From an uncultured Gammaproteobacteria bacterium (lineage in GTDB: Bacteria; Pseudomonadota; Gammaproteobacteria; GCA-001735895), in contig CAJXUC010000002.1 of NCBI GenBank assembly GCA_913061315.1, positions 124,001-188,000 on the forward strand: a DNA stretch of 64,000 nucleotides, given 5' to 3'. The position numbers and the translations under genes were made by a program. Positions 45,074 through 53,821 of the stretch are shown here, piece by piece; the stretch's first letter is position 1; each line of letters starts with the position of its first letter. The notes under the pieces are model-generated. The model was not told the DNA's origin. It searched no databases and saw only the letters and a program-made list of their open reading frames with translations.

Positions 45074-46231
45074 ATGACTTCAAAACTCATCAGTACCCAA
45101 CCCAACTGGCGAAATGTAATTGCGGCTTGTGCAGCTGTTACCGTGTTTGGTTTCCCACTTGGTTTAACCTACCCACTGCTCTCTTTAATATTAGAAGATA
45201 GGGGTGTTTCGAGTGAACTCATTGGCTTAAATGGCGCAATGATGCCACTTGGGATTTTGTTATTTTCTATGGTGATTCCGTTCGTAACTAAACGCTTTGG
45301 AGAACGCAATGTCGCCATCGCTGCAATCTTATTTACTGCGATCACCATTTTGGCCTATAAACAATTTGATACGCTATCAGCTTGGTTTTTGATTCGGCTT
45401 TTTCAAGGTATGTCGATCTCAGTTTTATTTGTCCTCAGTGAAGCCTGGATAGTAGGTTTCTCTGGAGATCAACATCGGGGCAAAGTTGTCGCCATTTACG
45501 GTACAGTGCTTTCAGCCAGCTTTGGGCTTGGGCCATTTATTATCAGCATTATCGGTATACAGGGCTGGTTGCCGTTTATAATCGGTACGATTGTTGTCGT
45601 CCTTGGTGTTATACCCCTTTTCTTTATTCAACTAGACAATAGGCCTGAGTCTGAACAGGTTCAAAAGTCGAGTATTTTTAGTTTTGCCTTTAAAGCGCCG
45701 ATGCTGTTAGCCTGTGTCTTTACTTTTTCTCTCTTTGATGCAGCCATACTCTCCCTCTTCTCGGTATATGGCATAAAGGTTGGCTTGAGCCTCTCTGATT
45801 CTGCTAATTTGCTCACTGTTTTAATTTTGGCAAATGTTTTTTTCCAACTGCCCATCGGCTGGCTGGCTGATCATTATTCACATCAAAGGATGCTTTTTCT
45901 TTGTGCAATAATGGCAGCAATTGCACTGTTCGTATTACCGACTCTAATTGGCTCTTTGCTAATGTGGCCAACATTAGTCATTGTAGGAGCCGCGGGCTTG
46001 GGCCTTTATACGGTTGCACTTATATCACTAGGTGACCGATTCACCGGTACCGAACTGATCGATGGTATGTCTGCATTTTCGGTAATCTGGGGTATTGGTG
46101 CTCTATTTGGTTCAGTGATGGGCGGTTGGGCAATGGTTGAATTTGGTCCACATGGCCTGCCAGTAAGCTTAGCGATTGTATTTGCTTTACTCTCACTTGG
46201 GCTCATTTGGCGACAACTAACGCGCAGATAA
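45074..46231 (+). CDS. MFS transporter (YcaD/UhpC-like drug/metabolite permease)
   Basis: 385-aa protein with twelve hydrophobic segments and the MFS loop-2 pattern (VTKRFGERNVAIAA) plus a second copy (LADHYSHQRMLFLC) after the sixth segment, as in the major facilitator fold. RLFQGMSISVLFVLSEAW is typical of the YcaD-type subgroup. The substrate is unknown. A decayed gene of the same subgroup follows 82 bp downstream in the same direction. Confidence 0.85.
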   Translation: MTSKLISTQPNWRNVIAACAAVTVFGFPLGLTYPLLSLILEDRGVSSELIGLNGAMMPLGILLFSMVIPFVTKRFGERNVAIAAILFTAITILAYKQFDTLSAWFLIRLFQGMSISVLFVLSEAWIVGFSGDQHRGKVVAIYGTVLSASFGLGPFIISIIGIQGWLPFIIGTIVVVLGVIPLFFIQLDNRPESEQVQKSSIFSFAFKAPMLLACVFTFSLFDAAILSLFSVYGIKVGLSLSDSANLLTVLILANVFFQLPIGWLADHYSHQRMLFLCAIMAAIALFVLPTLIGSLLMWPTLVIVGAAGLGLYTVALISLGDRFTGTELIDGMSAFSVIWGIGALFGSVMGGWAMVEFGPHGLPVSLAIVFALLSLGLIWRQLTRR

Positions 46232-46313
46232 GTCCACTCAATTAGATAGCAATCACTAGTTATTGGAATCAAGACTTTGTCCAACCAAGCCACAAGCTTT
46301 AGATTGACCCTAA

Positions 46314-47311
46314 TTGAATGTATGCTCGGCCTTATTGCTAAATTTTGAAATATTGATGCTGGGCAATGGTTTACAAAGCTCACTTCTGTCTATCCGTGCT
46401 GACCTTGAAGGCTTTTCAACAACGATCACTGGCCTAATTATGTCGACATTTTATATCGGCTTTTTGCTTGACTCACTTTTAACGCCAAAGCTAACTCAAC
46501 CAGTCGGTCATATTCGAGTATTGGCTGCTTTATCCGCATTGCCAACAGCCACTATTTTACTCCACGCGTTATTTATTGACGTTTCAGTTTGGATCGCCCT
46601 AAGGTTGCTCAGTGGTTTTTGTATTGCAGAACTTTATATTGCTGCCAAAAACTAATTAAACGAAAGAGCGACCAATGAAACTAAGGGCGAATTATTGTCT
46701 CTTTATATGATAGTAACCTATGCGGGGGTCGGTGGTGGACAATTGCTTTTAAACCTTGAGAGCCCCAGTGGATTTCCATTATTCATTTTAACCTCAGTGC
46801 TGATATCAATAGCGGTTGTGCCATTATTGCTATCAGCAGGATCACCACCAAAATATCAGTAATCTGTCAATATGAGTTGACTCGCTGTCTATCGGCTCTC
46901 GCCACTGGGTATTGTGAGTATGTTTCAGTCGGCCTGATGACCGCAACTTTTTTTACACTCGGCCCTGTTTATAGTCAGTGTTTTGTTTTAGATGTCGAGT
47001 CTATTTCATATTTTATGACTGCGGCGGTAATTGGCATCACGATTTTTCAGCTACCAAGTGGTGCATTTGTTTTAACTAGTGATTGAAGCGCTGTAGTCAG
47101 ACCAATTTTGATCGTCAGCATTATGGATCACTATGGAGAAAAGGGCATGTTCTGGGCTATGGCTGCTTTGCATACCGGTACAGGATTGTTTGCGTGTATC
47201 GAATGGCGGTTAACCGAGCAGTGCCAATGCGGTCCACCCATCGGGTTCTGCAATCAAAAAAATCAGTTATTTAACCACGATGAAGCCCTTGATGAGTCAA
47301 CCAAAAGTTAA
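46314..47311 (+). pseudogene. Decayed YcaD-type MFS transporter
   Basis: A broken major-facilitator gene. Frame 1 begins at 46314 (TTG) and codes the first four membrane segments (LMLGNGLQSSLLSIRADLEG, HIRVLAALSALPTA) until TAA at 46653-46655, where the family has AESWL. The same frame continues without shift (LNERATNETKG, LLSLYMIVTYAG) to a second TAA at 46859. The next segments appear in other frames: about 46877-47086 (GLMTATFFTLGPVY, FQLPSGAFVL) and 47108-47311 (GEKGMFWAMAALHTG). At least two in-frame stops and two frameshifts are needed to restore the protein, so it is not expressed as a transporter. Confidence 0.85.
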
Positions 47312-47328
47312 GTTGTCTTTATAACAAA

Positions 47329-47359
47329 ACACTACGCCAGAAAAGAACTGGCGTAGTGT
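47329..47359 (-). terminator. Intrinsic terminator after the betaine importer operon
   Basis: A perfect 12-bp stem (47329-47340 with 47348-47359, 7-base loop) followed on the minus strand by TTTTG and a T-rich stretch, on the plus strand by CTTTAA. It ends the opu operon and may also stop readthrough from the MFS pseudogene. Confidence 0.8.
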
Positions 47360-47368
47360 CTTTAACGT

Positions 47369-48418
47369 TTACCGATATCTTGTTTCTTCCCCTACTTCAA
47401 CATTCGGCCGCGACAGTGCCTGAACGATTTTAGCGAGGTTAATACTACCGATGACTTCGCCCTCATCACTGACCACATTACCTTCTCGAGTCTCGCTATC
47501 AGATACGATCTGTAAGGCTTCTTCGAGCAGCACATTGTGATTCAAATCGGGACCTTTTACTTTCTCGCCTGCTGTCATAATGGTTTTCACTTCTATAACC
47601 CGTCCCCGGTTAATGTCCTTAATAAAGTCGAAAATATAATCATCAGCCGGACGCATCACGATTTCCTGCGGTTTACCCTGTTGAATCACAGCACCATCGC
47701 GTAAAATCGCTATTCGATCCCCTATTCTAAGCGCTTCATCCAGATCATGTGTTATAAAAACAATGGTCTTATGAAGCTCTTCCTGCAGTTCTAACAAAAT
47801 ACCTTGCATATCATTACGGATTAAAGGATCTAAGGCAGAGAAGGCCTCGTCCATCAACAAAATTTCAGCGTCAGTTGCCAAGGCTCTTGCTAAGCCAACT
47901 CTCTGCTGCATACCGCCTGAAAGCTGCGATGGATAGTGCCCTTCAAATCCAGACAGGCCAACTCTATTGATCCATTTTTGGCAGCGTTCTCTAGCCTCTT
48001 CGACTGGAACACTCTGTATTGTTAAACCATAGGCAACATTTTCAGCCACTGTTCGGTGAACCAACAGTCCAAACTTTTGGAATACCATTGAAGCCTTGTG
48101 ACGACGAAAGTTCTGCAGTGCCGCCTTATCCATTCCTAGCACATCCTCACCATCGACTAAAATCCTGCCATCAGTTGGTTCGATCAAACGGTTTATATGA
48201 CGAATGAGTGTTGATTTACCTGAGCCAGACAAACCCATGATGACGGATATTTCTCGGCTAGGGATGTCGATGTTGATATCTTTTAATCCCAACACATGAC
48301 CATGATTTTCGAGTAAATCTTGCTTCGAAATGCCCTCAAGCACTAAAGGCAAAACTGCTTTGGGTTTTGGTCCAAATATCTTATATAGACTTTCAATCTT
48401 GATTTTTGAATCAGTCAT
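47369..48418 (-). CDS. Glycine betaine/proline ABC transporter ATPase (ProV/OpuAA-type)
   Basis: ATPase of an osmoprotectant importer. The ATG at 48418 gives 349 aa; an earlier start at 48478 would overlap the permease by 68 bp and is rejected. Walker A is GLSGSGKST (62-70), the signature LSGGMQQRVGLARAL, and Walker B EILLMDEAFSALDP. After the ATPase core there is a C-terminal tail with CBS-like sequence (LLEEALQIVSDSETREGNVVSDEG, last ~60 residues), expected for osmosensing ATPases. The start lies 8 bp inside the end of the permease gene. Confidence 0.93.
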   Translation of the reverse strand: MTDSKIKIESLYKIFGPKPKAVLPLVLEGISKQDLLENHGHVLGLKDINIDIPSREISVIMGLSGSGKSTLIRHINRLIEPTDGRILVDGEDVLGMDKAALQNFRRHKASMVFQKFGLLVHRTVAENVAYGLTIQSVPVEEARERCQKWINRVGLSGFEGHYPSQLSGGMQQRVGLARALATDAEILLMDEAFSALDPLIRNDMQGILLELQEELHKTIVFITHDLDEALRIGDRIAILRDGAVIQQGKPQEIVMRPADDYIFDFIKDINRGRVIEVKTIMTAGEKVKGPDLNHNVLLEEALQIVSDSETREGNVVSDEGEVIGSINLAKIVQALSRPNVEVGEETRYR

Positions 48419-49298
48419 GTTGAGTCCCCTGTCGGTGTTTTTGCAATCGAGCGCCATATTCCTGTGATACACGATCAAATATTATGGCCAGCACAACAAT
48501 AGCAAGTCCATTCATTAAGCCTAACGCAAGATACTGATTCGAGATAGAGCGCAAAACCGGAACACCCAAACCAGCAACGCCTATCATTGATGCAATGACA
48601 ACCATCGATAACGCCATCATAATAGTCTGGTTAACACCCGCAAAAATATTGGGCAATGCGAGTGGTATTTGCACACCGAAAAGTCGTTGAGTCGAGCTAG
48701 CACCAAATGCATCTGCGGCCTCTAATGCCTCTTTCTCAACCAGCCTAATGCCAAGATTAGTTAAACGTACAACCGGTGGCATTGCATAAATACAGACCGC
48801 GATCAAACCAGGCACCTTGCCAATTCCAAGCAACATAACGACTGGAATCAAATAAACGAATGCTGGAATTGTCTGCATTATATCAAGAATTGGAGTAACT
48901 ATTTTCTGTGCCCGATCAGATCGAGCCATCATAATACCCGTTGGGATACCTAACGAAATACAAACAAGGGTTGAAATTGAAATAATCGCCAAGGTCGACA
49001 TCGTATCTTCCCACATGCCAAAGTAGCCAATCGCAAAAAATGACAATACGCTACCCACCACAATTTTGATGCTGCGCGAACCAAGCCAAGCTAGAGCACC
49101 CACTACAATAATGATAATTGGCCAAGGCGTTGCTTGGAGCAATTGCTCAAGCCAAACCAAAAACCATAACAGAGGCTCAAAGAAGAGTTCAATTGCTTCA
49201 CCAAATTCACGCGAAAAGTCTCGAAATCCACTATCGATTCCCTTTTTAAAGTCTCTTAGGTCCTCTCGACCCATCGATGGAAATTGATCAAAGTCCAT
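48411..49298 (-). CDS. Glycine betaine ABC transporter permease (ProW/OpuAB-type)
   Basis: 295-aa permease with an N-terminal amphipathic extension of about 60 residues and six or seven membrane segments. The EAA-type loop ALEAADAFGASSTQRLFGVQIPLALPNI is the coupling region (EAADAFGASSTQRL). The ATG at 49298 is preceded by AGGAGAGG, which begins immediately after the upstream terminator's T-run. It overlaps the ATPase gene by 8 bp. Confidence 0.93.
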   Translation of the reverse strand: MDFDQFPSMGREDLRDFKKGIDSGFRDFSREFGEAIELFFEPLLWFLVWLEQLLQATPWPIIIIVVGALAWLGSRSIKIVVGSVLSFFAIGYFGMWEDTMSTLAIISISTLVCISLGIPTGIMMARSDRAQKIVTPILDIMQTIPAFVYLIPVVMLLGIGKVPGLIAVCIYAMPPVVRLTNLGIRLVEKEALEAADAFGASSTQRLFGVQIPLALPNIFAGVNQTIMMALSMVVIASMIGVAGLGVPVLRSISNQYLALGLMNGLAIVVLAIIFDRVSQEYGARLQKHRQGTQHD

Positions 49299-49310
49299 AA
49301 TGCCTCTCCT

Positions 49311-49343
49311 AAAAAAAAACCTGCCTGAAGATTCAGGCAGGTT
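49311..49343 (-). terminator. Intercistronic terminator within the betaine importer operon
   Basis: On the minus strand a 12-bp stem (49332-49343 paired with 49318-49329, tight loop) is followed by nine or more T and then directly by the permease's AGGAGAGG ribosome site. It lies between the binding-protein gene and the permease, so it should attenuate the downstream genes or stabilise the binding-protein mRNA. Confidence 0.85.
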
Positions 49344-49387
49344 ATCAAATTAAAGAAAATCCATTTTCGTGGATTTCCTATTACTAC

Positions 49388-50404
49388 TTAGTTTAAAGCG
49401 TTTTTGATTTTAGTGGCCACATCTGCGCTGACCCACTTTGTCCAGATAGCTTCTTGTTTAAACAAGAACTCAACCGCTGCGTCAACACCACCGGCTTGAT
49501 TATCGGCCATATAAACCAACATGCCGTTCATTACGTCACCTGGATAAACACGATTACCGAGGTAAGACATAACATCTGAACCGGCTTGAGTCTTAAATTT
49601 ATCAGTTACAACCGTTTGAACAACCGACTCAGTCCAAGAACTAGGTTTAGGATCTACACAATCTTGAGCCGATTTTACTATACAACCGTCCCAGTTATCA
49701 GCGCCACCGAAAGGCACACCAAATGGTAGTTTAACCATTTTGTGCTTACCAATCATTGAAGTTGGAGACCAGTAATAACCAAACCAAGTGTTACCCCGTT
49801 CAACTGCCTTAGTCATCGAGCCATCAAGTCCAGCGGCTGAGCCAGGATCAACTAGCTTCCAGCCTTTTTTCTCCATATCAAAAGCACGGAACAAGTTAGC
49901 GTTAACTAACTGACAACCCCAACCCGCTGGACAACCAATAAAAGCGCCTTTCGAAGGATCTTCAGCATCAGGGAATAAGTCAGGACGCTCTAACACATCC
50001 AGAACTGTTTTCAGTTCTGGGTGTGCCTTAGCGGTGGCAGGTGGAATCCACCAGCCTTCTCCCAGACCTGTAATAGGCTGACCATTGGCCGAATGCAAAG
50101 AACCTTCAGCAAAAGCGACTTTTAATGGCTCACGCATGGCATTCGTCCAGAGTTCAGCCGCAACATCTGGCTGACCTTTTTCATTCATTGAAGCAAAAGT
50201 AGTCATTGTTGCGCCAGGAACCATTGACACTTTACAACCATATCCCGACTCAAGAATTATTTTGTCGACATTCGCCATAAATTCTGCCGATGCCCAGTTC
50301 ATCTCTGCGAGTACAACATCACCACAATCTGCGATAGCAACATTGCTACCAAACAACAGTGTTAGGCCTATTGCGGCCCTTTTGAAAATTTTACTTACGC
50401 TCAT
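49388..50404 (-). CDS. Glycine betaine-type ABC substrate-binding protein (ProX/OpuAC-like)
   Basis: Periplasmic receptor, 338 aa with a signal peptide (cleavage likely after IAIA near residue 26). The ProX/OpuAC pattern ADCGDVVLAEMNWASAEFMANVDKIIL, aromatic-rich ligand loops (GLGEGWWIPP, TWFGYYWSPTSM) and a Cys pair in GCPAGWGC are clear. Quaternary-amine ligands are caged by Trp residues, and several are present, but the exact ligand (betaine, carnitine, choline) is not determinable. An AGAGAGG ribosome site precedes the ATG. It is the first gene of the operon and is followed by a terminator. Confidence 0.92.
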   Translation of the reverse strand: MSVSKIFKRAAIGLTLLFGSNVAIADCGDVVLAEMNWASAEFMANVDKIILESGYGCKVSMVPGATMTTFASMNEKGQPDVAAELWTNAMREPLKVAFAEGSLHSANGQPITGLGEGWWIPPATAKAHPELKTVLDVLERPDLFPDAEDPSKGAFIGCPAGWGCQLVNANLFRAFDMEKKGWKLVDPGSAAGLDGSMTKAVERGNTWFGYYWSPTSMIGKHKMVKLPFGVPFGGADNWDGCIVKSAQDCVDPKPSSWTESVVQTVVTDKFKTQAGSDVMSYLGNRVYPGDVMNGMLVYMADNQAGGVDAAVEFLFKQEAIWTKWVSADVATKIKNALN

Positions 50405-50960
50405 AAATCTTTCCTCTCTAAGGATTATGTTGAATAAAGTAATGTATCTAATTTTATGCTATACATATTAATTTTCGAGCCTAAACATGTCTAGGCCAGT
50501 ATTAATTTAGCCAAAAATCACTTGCTAGCGTAGAGCTTTGTCTAATTATTGTCAAAGTGAAAAATATGCAACCATTTTCAGAATAATTGAACCAGCTTAG
50601 GGGCTATCCTATTATTTTATTTCAACTAGGTCTATTTAGTATGCACTAAACTAGTTATTTGAGTTAAAGCTAAGCCAACAAGACTTCTATTTTTAAAGTT
50701 ACTGAGTAAGTAGACAGCTTCTTTTAAGGCCCTCAAAGAAGCCATAAAAATTCGTTAAAAGGATTTCATATTTAATATTCCCGTGAGTACCTAAAAAACA
50801 CCATTTGAATACAAAAAACCAATACTTTAATGTTATGCTCCGCCTTCGTTAAAAGTTGATTGGTGCACTTGACCTAATTGTAGGACAAGGTTTTACTTTT
50901 TGCGTTAACTATCCTTTTTACATAACTGATACCTTTAACAATATAATCCAGGTAATTACG
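50405..50960. other. Divergent regulatory region opuAC-like/aspC
   Basis: 556 non-coding bases when aspC is started at 50961. Near the betaine gene I see a weak minus-strand promoter, TTTAGG (50480-50485) and TATAGC (50458-50463) with a 16-bp spacer, overlapped by an 18-bp dyad at 50479-50496. I see no convincing -35/-10 pair for aspC, and nothing coding. The remainder is AT-rich. Confidence 0.5.
50479..50496. promoter_or_regulatory. 18-bp imperfect dyad, possible operator
   Basis: GCCTAAACATGTCTAGGC is palindromic except at one symmetric pair of positions and covers the putative -35 of the betaine importer promoter. A TetR-, LacI- or MarR-type repressor site is plausible; the regulator is unknown. 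Confidence 0.4.
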
Positions 50961-52151
50961 ATGTTTGAAAAAATTTCTGCTGCTGCGGCTGATCCTATTC
51001 TGGGCCTCAATGATGAATTTAATGCAGATCCCCGCACCAACAAAATCAATTTAGGCGTTGGAGTTTATAAAGATGCTCATGGTAATACACCGGTACTACC
51101 CAGCGTAAAAAAAGCCGAAGCCCAATTGCTAGAGAATGAAAAAACAAAGTCATATCTCAGTATTTCTGGAACAGCAGAATACGCCCTAGCAGTTCAAAAA
51201 TTACTATTTGGAAACGATTCACAAATCATTAGTGATAAACGCGCCCATACCGCACAGGCGCCGGGTGGCACCGGTAGCTTACGCATTGCAGCTGAGTTCA
51301 TTAAGCGTCAACTCGGCGACGTCACGATCTGGGTCAGCGAACCAACCTGGGCAAATCATATCGGTGTATTCGAAGCAGCGGGCCTTAAAATTGCTCGTTA
51401 TCGCTATTATGATGAAAACGTCAAAGATATTGATTTTGATGCCGTTATATCCGATCTTCAAAATGCCAAGTCTGGTGACGTTTTGCTTGTGCATGGATGT
51501 TGTCATAATCCGACCGGTATTGATCCTGATAAATCACAGTGGATTCAGCTGGCTAATTTATGTGCCGACAAAAATATTTTGCCTTTATTCGATTTTGCCT
51601 ATCAAGGTTTTGCCCATGGCATTGAAGAAGATGCTGAAGGGCTTCGAATTTTTACTGAACACTGTAAAGAACTATTAGTTGCGAGTTCATTCTCAAAAAA
51701 CTTTGGCATATATAATGAAAGGACCGGTGCATTTACCGTCGTAGCCAAAACAGCCGATGTTGCCAATACGGTTTTTAGCCAGCTAAAAAGCATTATTCGT
51801 GTGATTTATTCCAACCCGCCAGCCCATGGTGGTGCAGTCGTCACCATAATTTTAACCGATGACGCGTTACGCGCTGAATGGGAAGCCGAAGTCGACGCAA
51901 TGCGCGATCGTGTTCACGCCATGCGCAAACTCTTTGTAAAAACCCTCAAGCAAAAGGGTGTAACCATGGATTTTAGCTTTATTGAACGTCAGAATGGTAT
52001 GTTTTCATTTTCTGGCTTGAGCCAAAAGCAAGTTATTAAGATGCGAGAAGATAGTGCGGTCTACGCAGTCAACTCCGGTCGATTTAATGTTGCCGCTATG
52101 ACAGAGAATAATATGGATGCTCTTTGTGAAGCCATAGCAAAAGTCATTTGA
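50961..52151 (+). CDS. aspC: Aromatic/aspartate aminotransferase (AspC/TyrB type)
   Basis: PLP enzyme that interconverts aspartate and oxaloacetate. The ATG at 50961 (396 aa, starting [16 protein letters not shown]) matches E. coli AspC in length and N-terminus; an upstream start at 50856 adds 35 non-family residues. Family motifs include [42 protein letters not shown] and the Schiff-base Lys in [13 protein letters not shown], followed by [14 protein letters not shown] lies upstream as a modest ribosome site. Confidence 0.95.
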   Translation: MFEKISAAAADPILGLNDEFNADPRTNKINLGVGVYKDAHGNTPVLPSVKKAEAQLLENEKTKSYLSISGTAEYALAVQKLLFGNDSQIISDKRAHTAQAPGGTGSLRIAAEFIKRQLGDVTIWVSEPTWANHIGVFEAAGLKIARYRYYDENVKDIDFDAVISDLQNAKSGDVLLVHGCCHNPTGIDPDKSQWIQLANLCADKNILPLFDFAYQGFAHGIEEDAEGLRIFTEHCKELLVASSFSKNFGIYNERTGAFTVVAKTADVANTVFSQLKSIIRVIYSNPPAHGGAVVTIILTDDALRAEWEAEVDAMRDRVHAMRKLFVKTLKQKGVTMDFSFIERQNGMFSFSGLSQKQVIKMREDSAVYAVNSGRFNVAAMTENNMDALCEAIAKVI

Positions 52152-52363
52152 TGCCTAAAAAACGTGACTAGAAATAGGACTTACGGATTTCCTTGCTAAA
52201 GATTATTTCCATCAGGAGTTCTGATACGATGATTAAACTAATGTTAGATGAAGTTTTTCTGTTGAATAATGAATCGCATTGAACGTTAACGCTATTGGCA
52301 ATCTGAACGACTTAACACAACGGTCACTCTTGTTTTATAACAGATTGACACAAAATGAGAGCC

Positions 52364-52747
52364 ATGAAATCAATTGTATTAATTGCACACGGTAGTCGCC
52401 TTCAGTCATCAAATGATGAGGCGAAACAACTTGTCGTTAACCTCGCTAAGAAATTAGATAGTAAATATCCCATTGTTGAAATTGCCTTCCTTGAGTTAAC
52501 CCGTCCATCGATTGCCGAAGCAATTGAAAGTTGCCTTCAGCAAGGTGCGAAGGAAGTTTGTCTTATGCCTTATTTCCTTTGCGCTGGTAATCATGTCATG
52601 CGAGACATCCCTTCTGAAGTCAAACCATTACAAAAAAAGTATCCTCATATATTGTTTCAAATAACGGCGCATGTCGGTAGCTCAGAGTTAATGATGGGCG
52701 TACTTTGTCAATTAACCGAACAACAGATTCTTGCCTCACTGGCTTAG
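52364..52747 (+). CDS. Short CbiX-type sirohydrochlorin chelatase-like protein
   Basis: 127-aa protein of the CbiX short/SirB family, which inserts metal into sirohydrochlorin for cobalamin or siroheme. Start at 52364 (MKSIVLIAHGSR); an ATG at 52355 is the alternative. Two His positions expected for metal handling are in LIAHGSR and FLCAGNHVMRDIP, with a further ITAHVGSSELM. No other tetrapyrrole gene is adjacent. Small CbiX proteins can also serve siroheme (nickel or cobalt insertion is family-dependent), so the metal is unknown. Confidence 0.8.
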   Translation: MKSIVLIAHGSRLQSSNDEAKQLVVNLAKKLDSKYPIVEIAFLELTRPSIAEAIESCLQQGAKEVCLMPYFLCAGNHVMRDIPSEVKPLQKKYPHILFQITAHVGSSELMMGVLCQLTEQQILASLA

Positions 52748-52833
52748 ACGATTAGGGTAAGCTAAAAGCTAGATTATCGATTTATCTCAATCGGAGTATT
52801 ATTAACTTCGATTTTAAACCCTAGGAAACCGCA

Positions 52834-53706
52834 GTGGCACACACTAATAATATGCGCGGAGCCTTTTTTATGATGGCTTCAATGGCTGGTTTTGTTTTAA
52901 ACGATACAATGATTAAACTGGTGTCTGAAGACATGGCACTATTTCAAGCGGTGTTTGTGCGTGGTTTTTTTGCGACGCTATTTTTAGGGATTTTAGCTTG
53001 GAAAAAAAAGGTAATATTTCATAGACCGCAATCTAATGAATTCAAAATTATTGCATGGCGCACATTTGCCGAAGTCAGTGCAACTTTTTGCTTCCTTACT
53101 GCGCTCTTTAATATGCCACTGGCAAACGCCACGGCTATCCTACAGTGCTTGCCCCTTAGTGTGACATTAGCTGCATCAATTTTCCTCGGTTACCAAGTGG
53201 GTTGGCGACGTTACTTGGCGATCCTTATAGGTTTTGCTGGTGTCATATTCATCGTGAGACCGGGCACAGATGGATTCAATATTTATTCACTTTGGGCGCT
53301 GGGTGCCGTCGCCTTTGTAACGCTGAGGGACCTTTTGTCGCACAAGCTCAATAGCTCAACACCGTCTATTTTTGTTGCGCTGATCACTTCTATTAGCATC
53401 ATGGTTTTAGCAGGTTTGGCAAGCGCGACTCAGGAATGGCAAGATATTTCGCCCGAAATATTGCTTTATTTAGCCACGGCTGGAGGGTTTATTCTAATCG
53501 GCTACGTTGCCGGAATTGCAGCTATGCGCAATGTCGAAATATCATTCGTCTCTCCTTTTCGTTACACGGTTTTAATTTGGGCGTTACTACTCGGATTCTT
53601 TGTGTTCGGTGAAATACCTGATGCCATAACAATTATTGGAAGCCTCATTGTGGTTGGTACCGGCATTTATACTTTTTATCGAGAGCGCAAGGCCTTGATC
53701 TCTTAA
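52834..53706 (+). CDS. EamA-family (DMT) metabolite exporter
   Basis: 290-aa inner-membrane protein with ten hydrophobic segments arranged as two EamA repeats, the drug/metabolite transporter fold. The start is a GTG at 52834 with AGGA eight to ten bases upstream. Repeat-internal markers are LANATAILQCLPL and EISFVSPFRYTVLIWALLLG. Substrates of such proteins range from amino acids to S-adenosylmethionine and cannot be read from sequence. A second EamA protein is encoded at 56188. Confidence 0.85.
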   Translation: MAHTNNMRGAFFMMASMAGFVLNDTMIKLVSEDMALFQAVFVRGFFATLFLGILAWKKKVIFHRPQSNEFKIIAWRTFAEVSATFCFLTALFNMPLANATAILQCLPLSVTLAASIFLGYQVGWRRYLAILIGFAGVIFIVRPGTDGFNIYSLWALGAVAFVTLRDLLSHKLNSSTPSIFVALITSISIMVLAGLASATQEWQDISPEILLYLATAGGFILIGYVAGIAAMRNVEISFVSPFRYTVLIWALLLGFFVFGEIPDAITIIGSLIVVGTGIYTFYRERKALIS

Positions 53707-53821
53707 CTTTAAAAGTATGGGCTTATTTCATTACGTTATCTATCAAAAGACTCAGCCGTTGAAATTGAACTGACTTTCACAGTTACAATTTCCGTGGGTT
53801 TTTAAAGTGAGCTTTTCACAA

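Noticed and set aside
50856..52151. Extended aspC starting 105 bp upstream
   Set aside because: The added 35 residues do not match the family; the ATG at 50961 gives the E. coli N-terminus and length.
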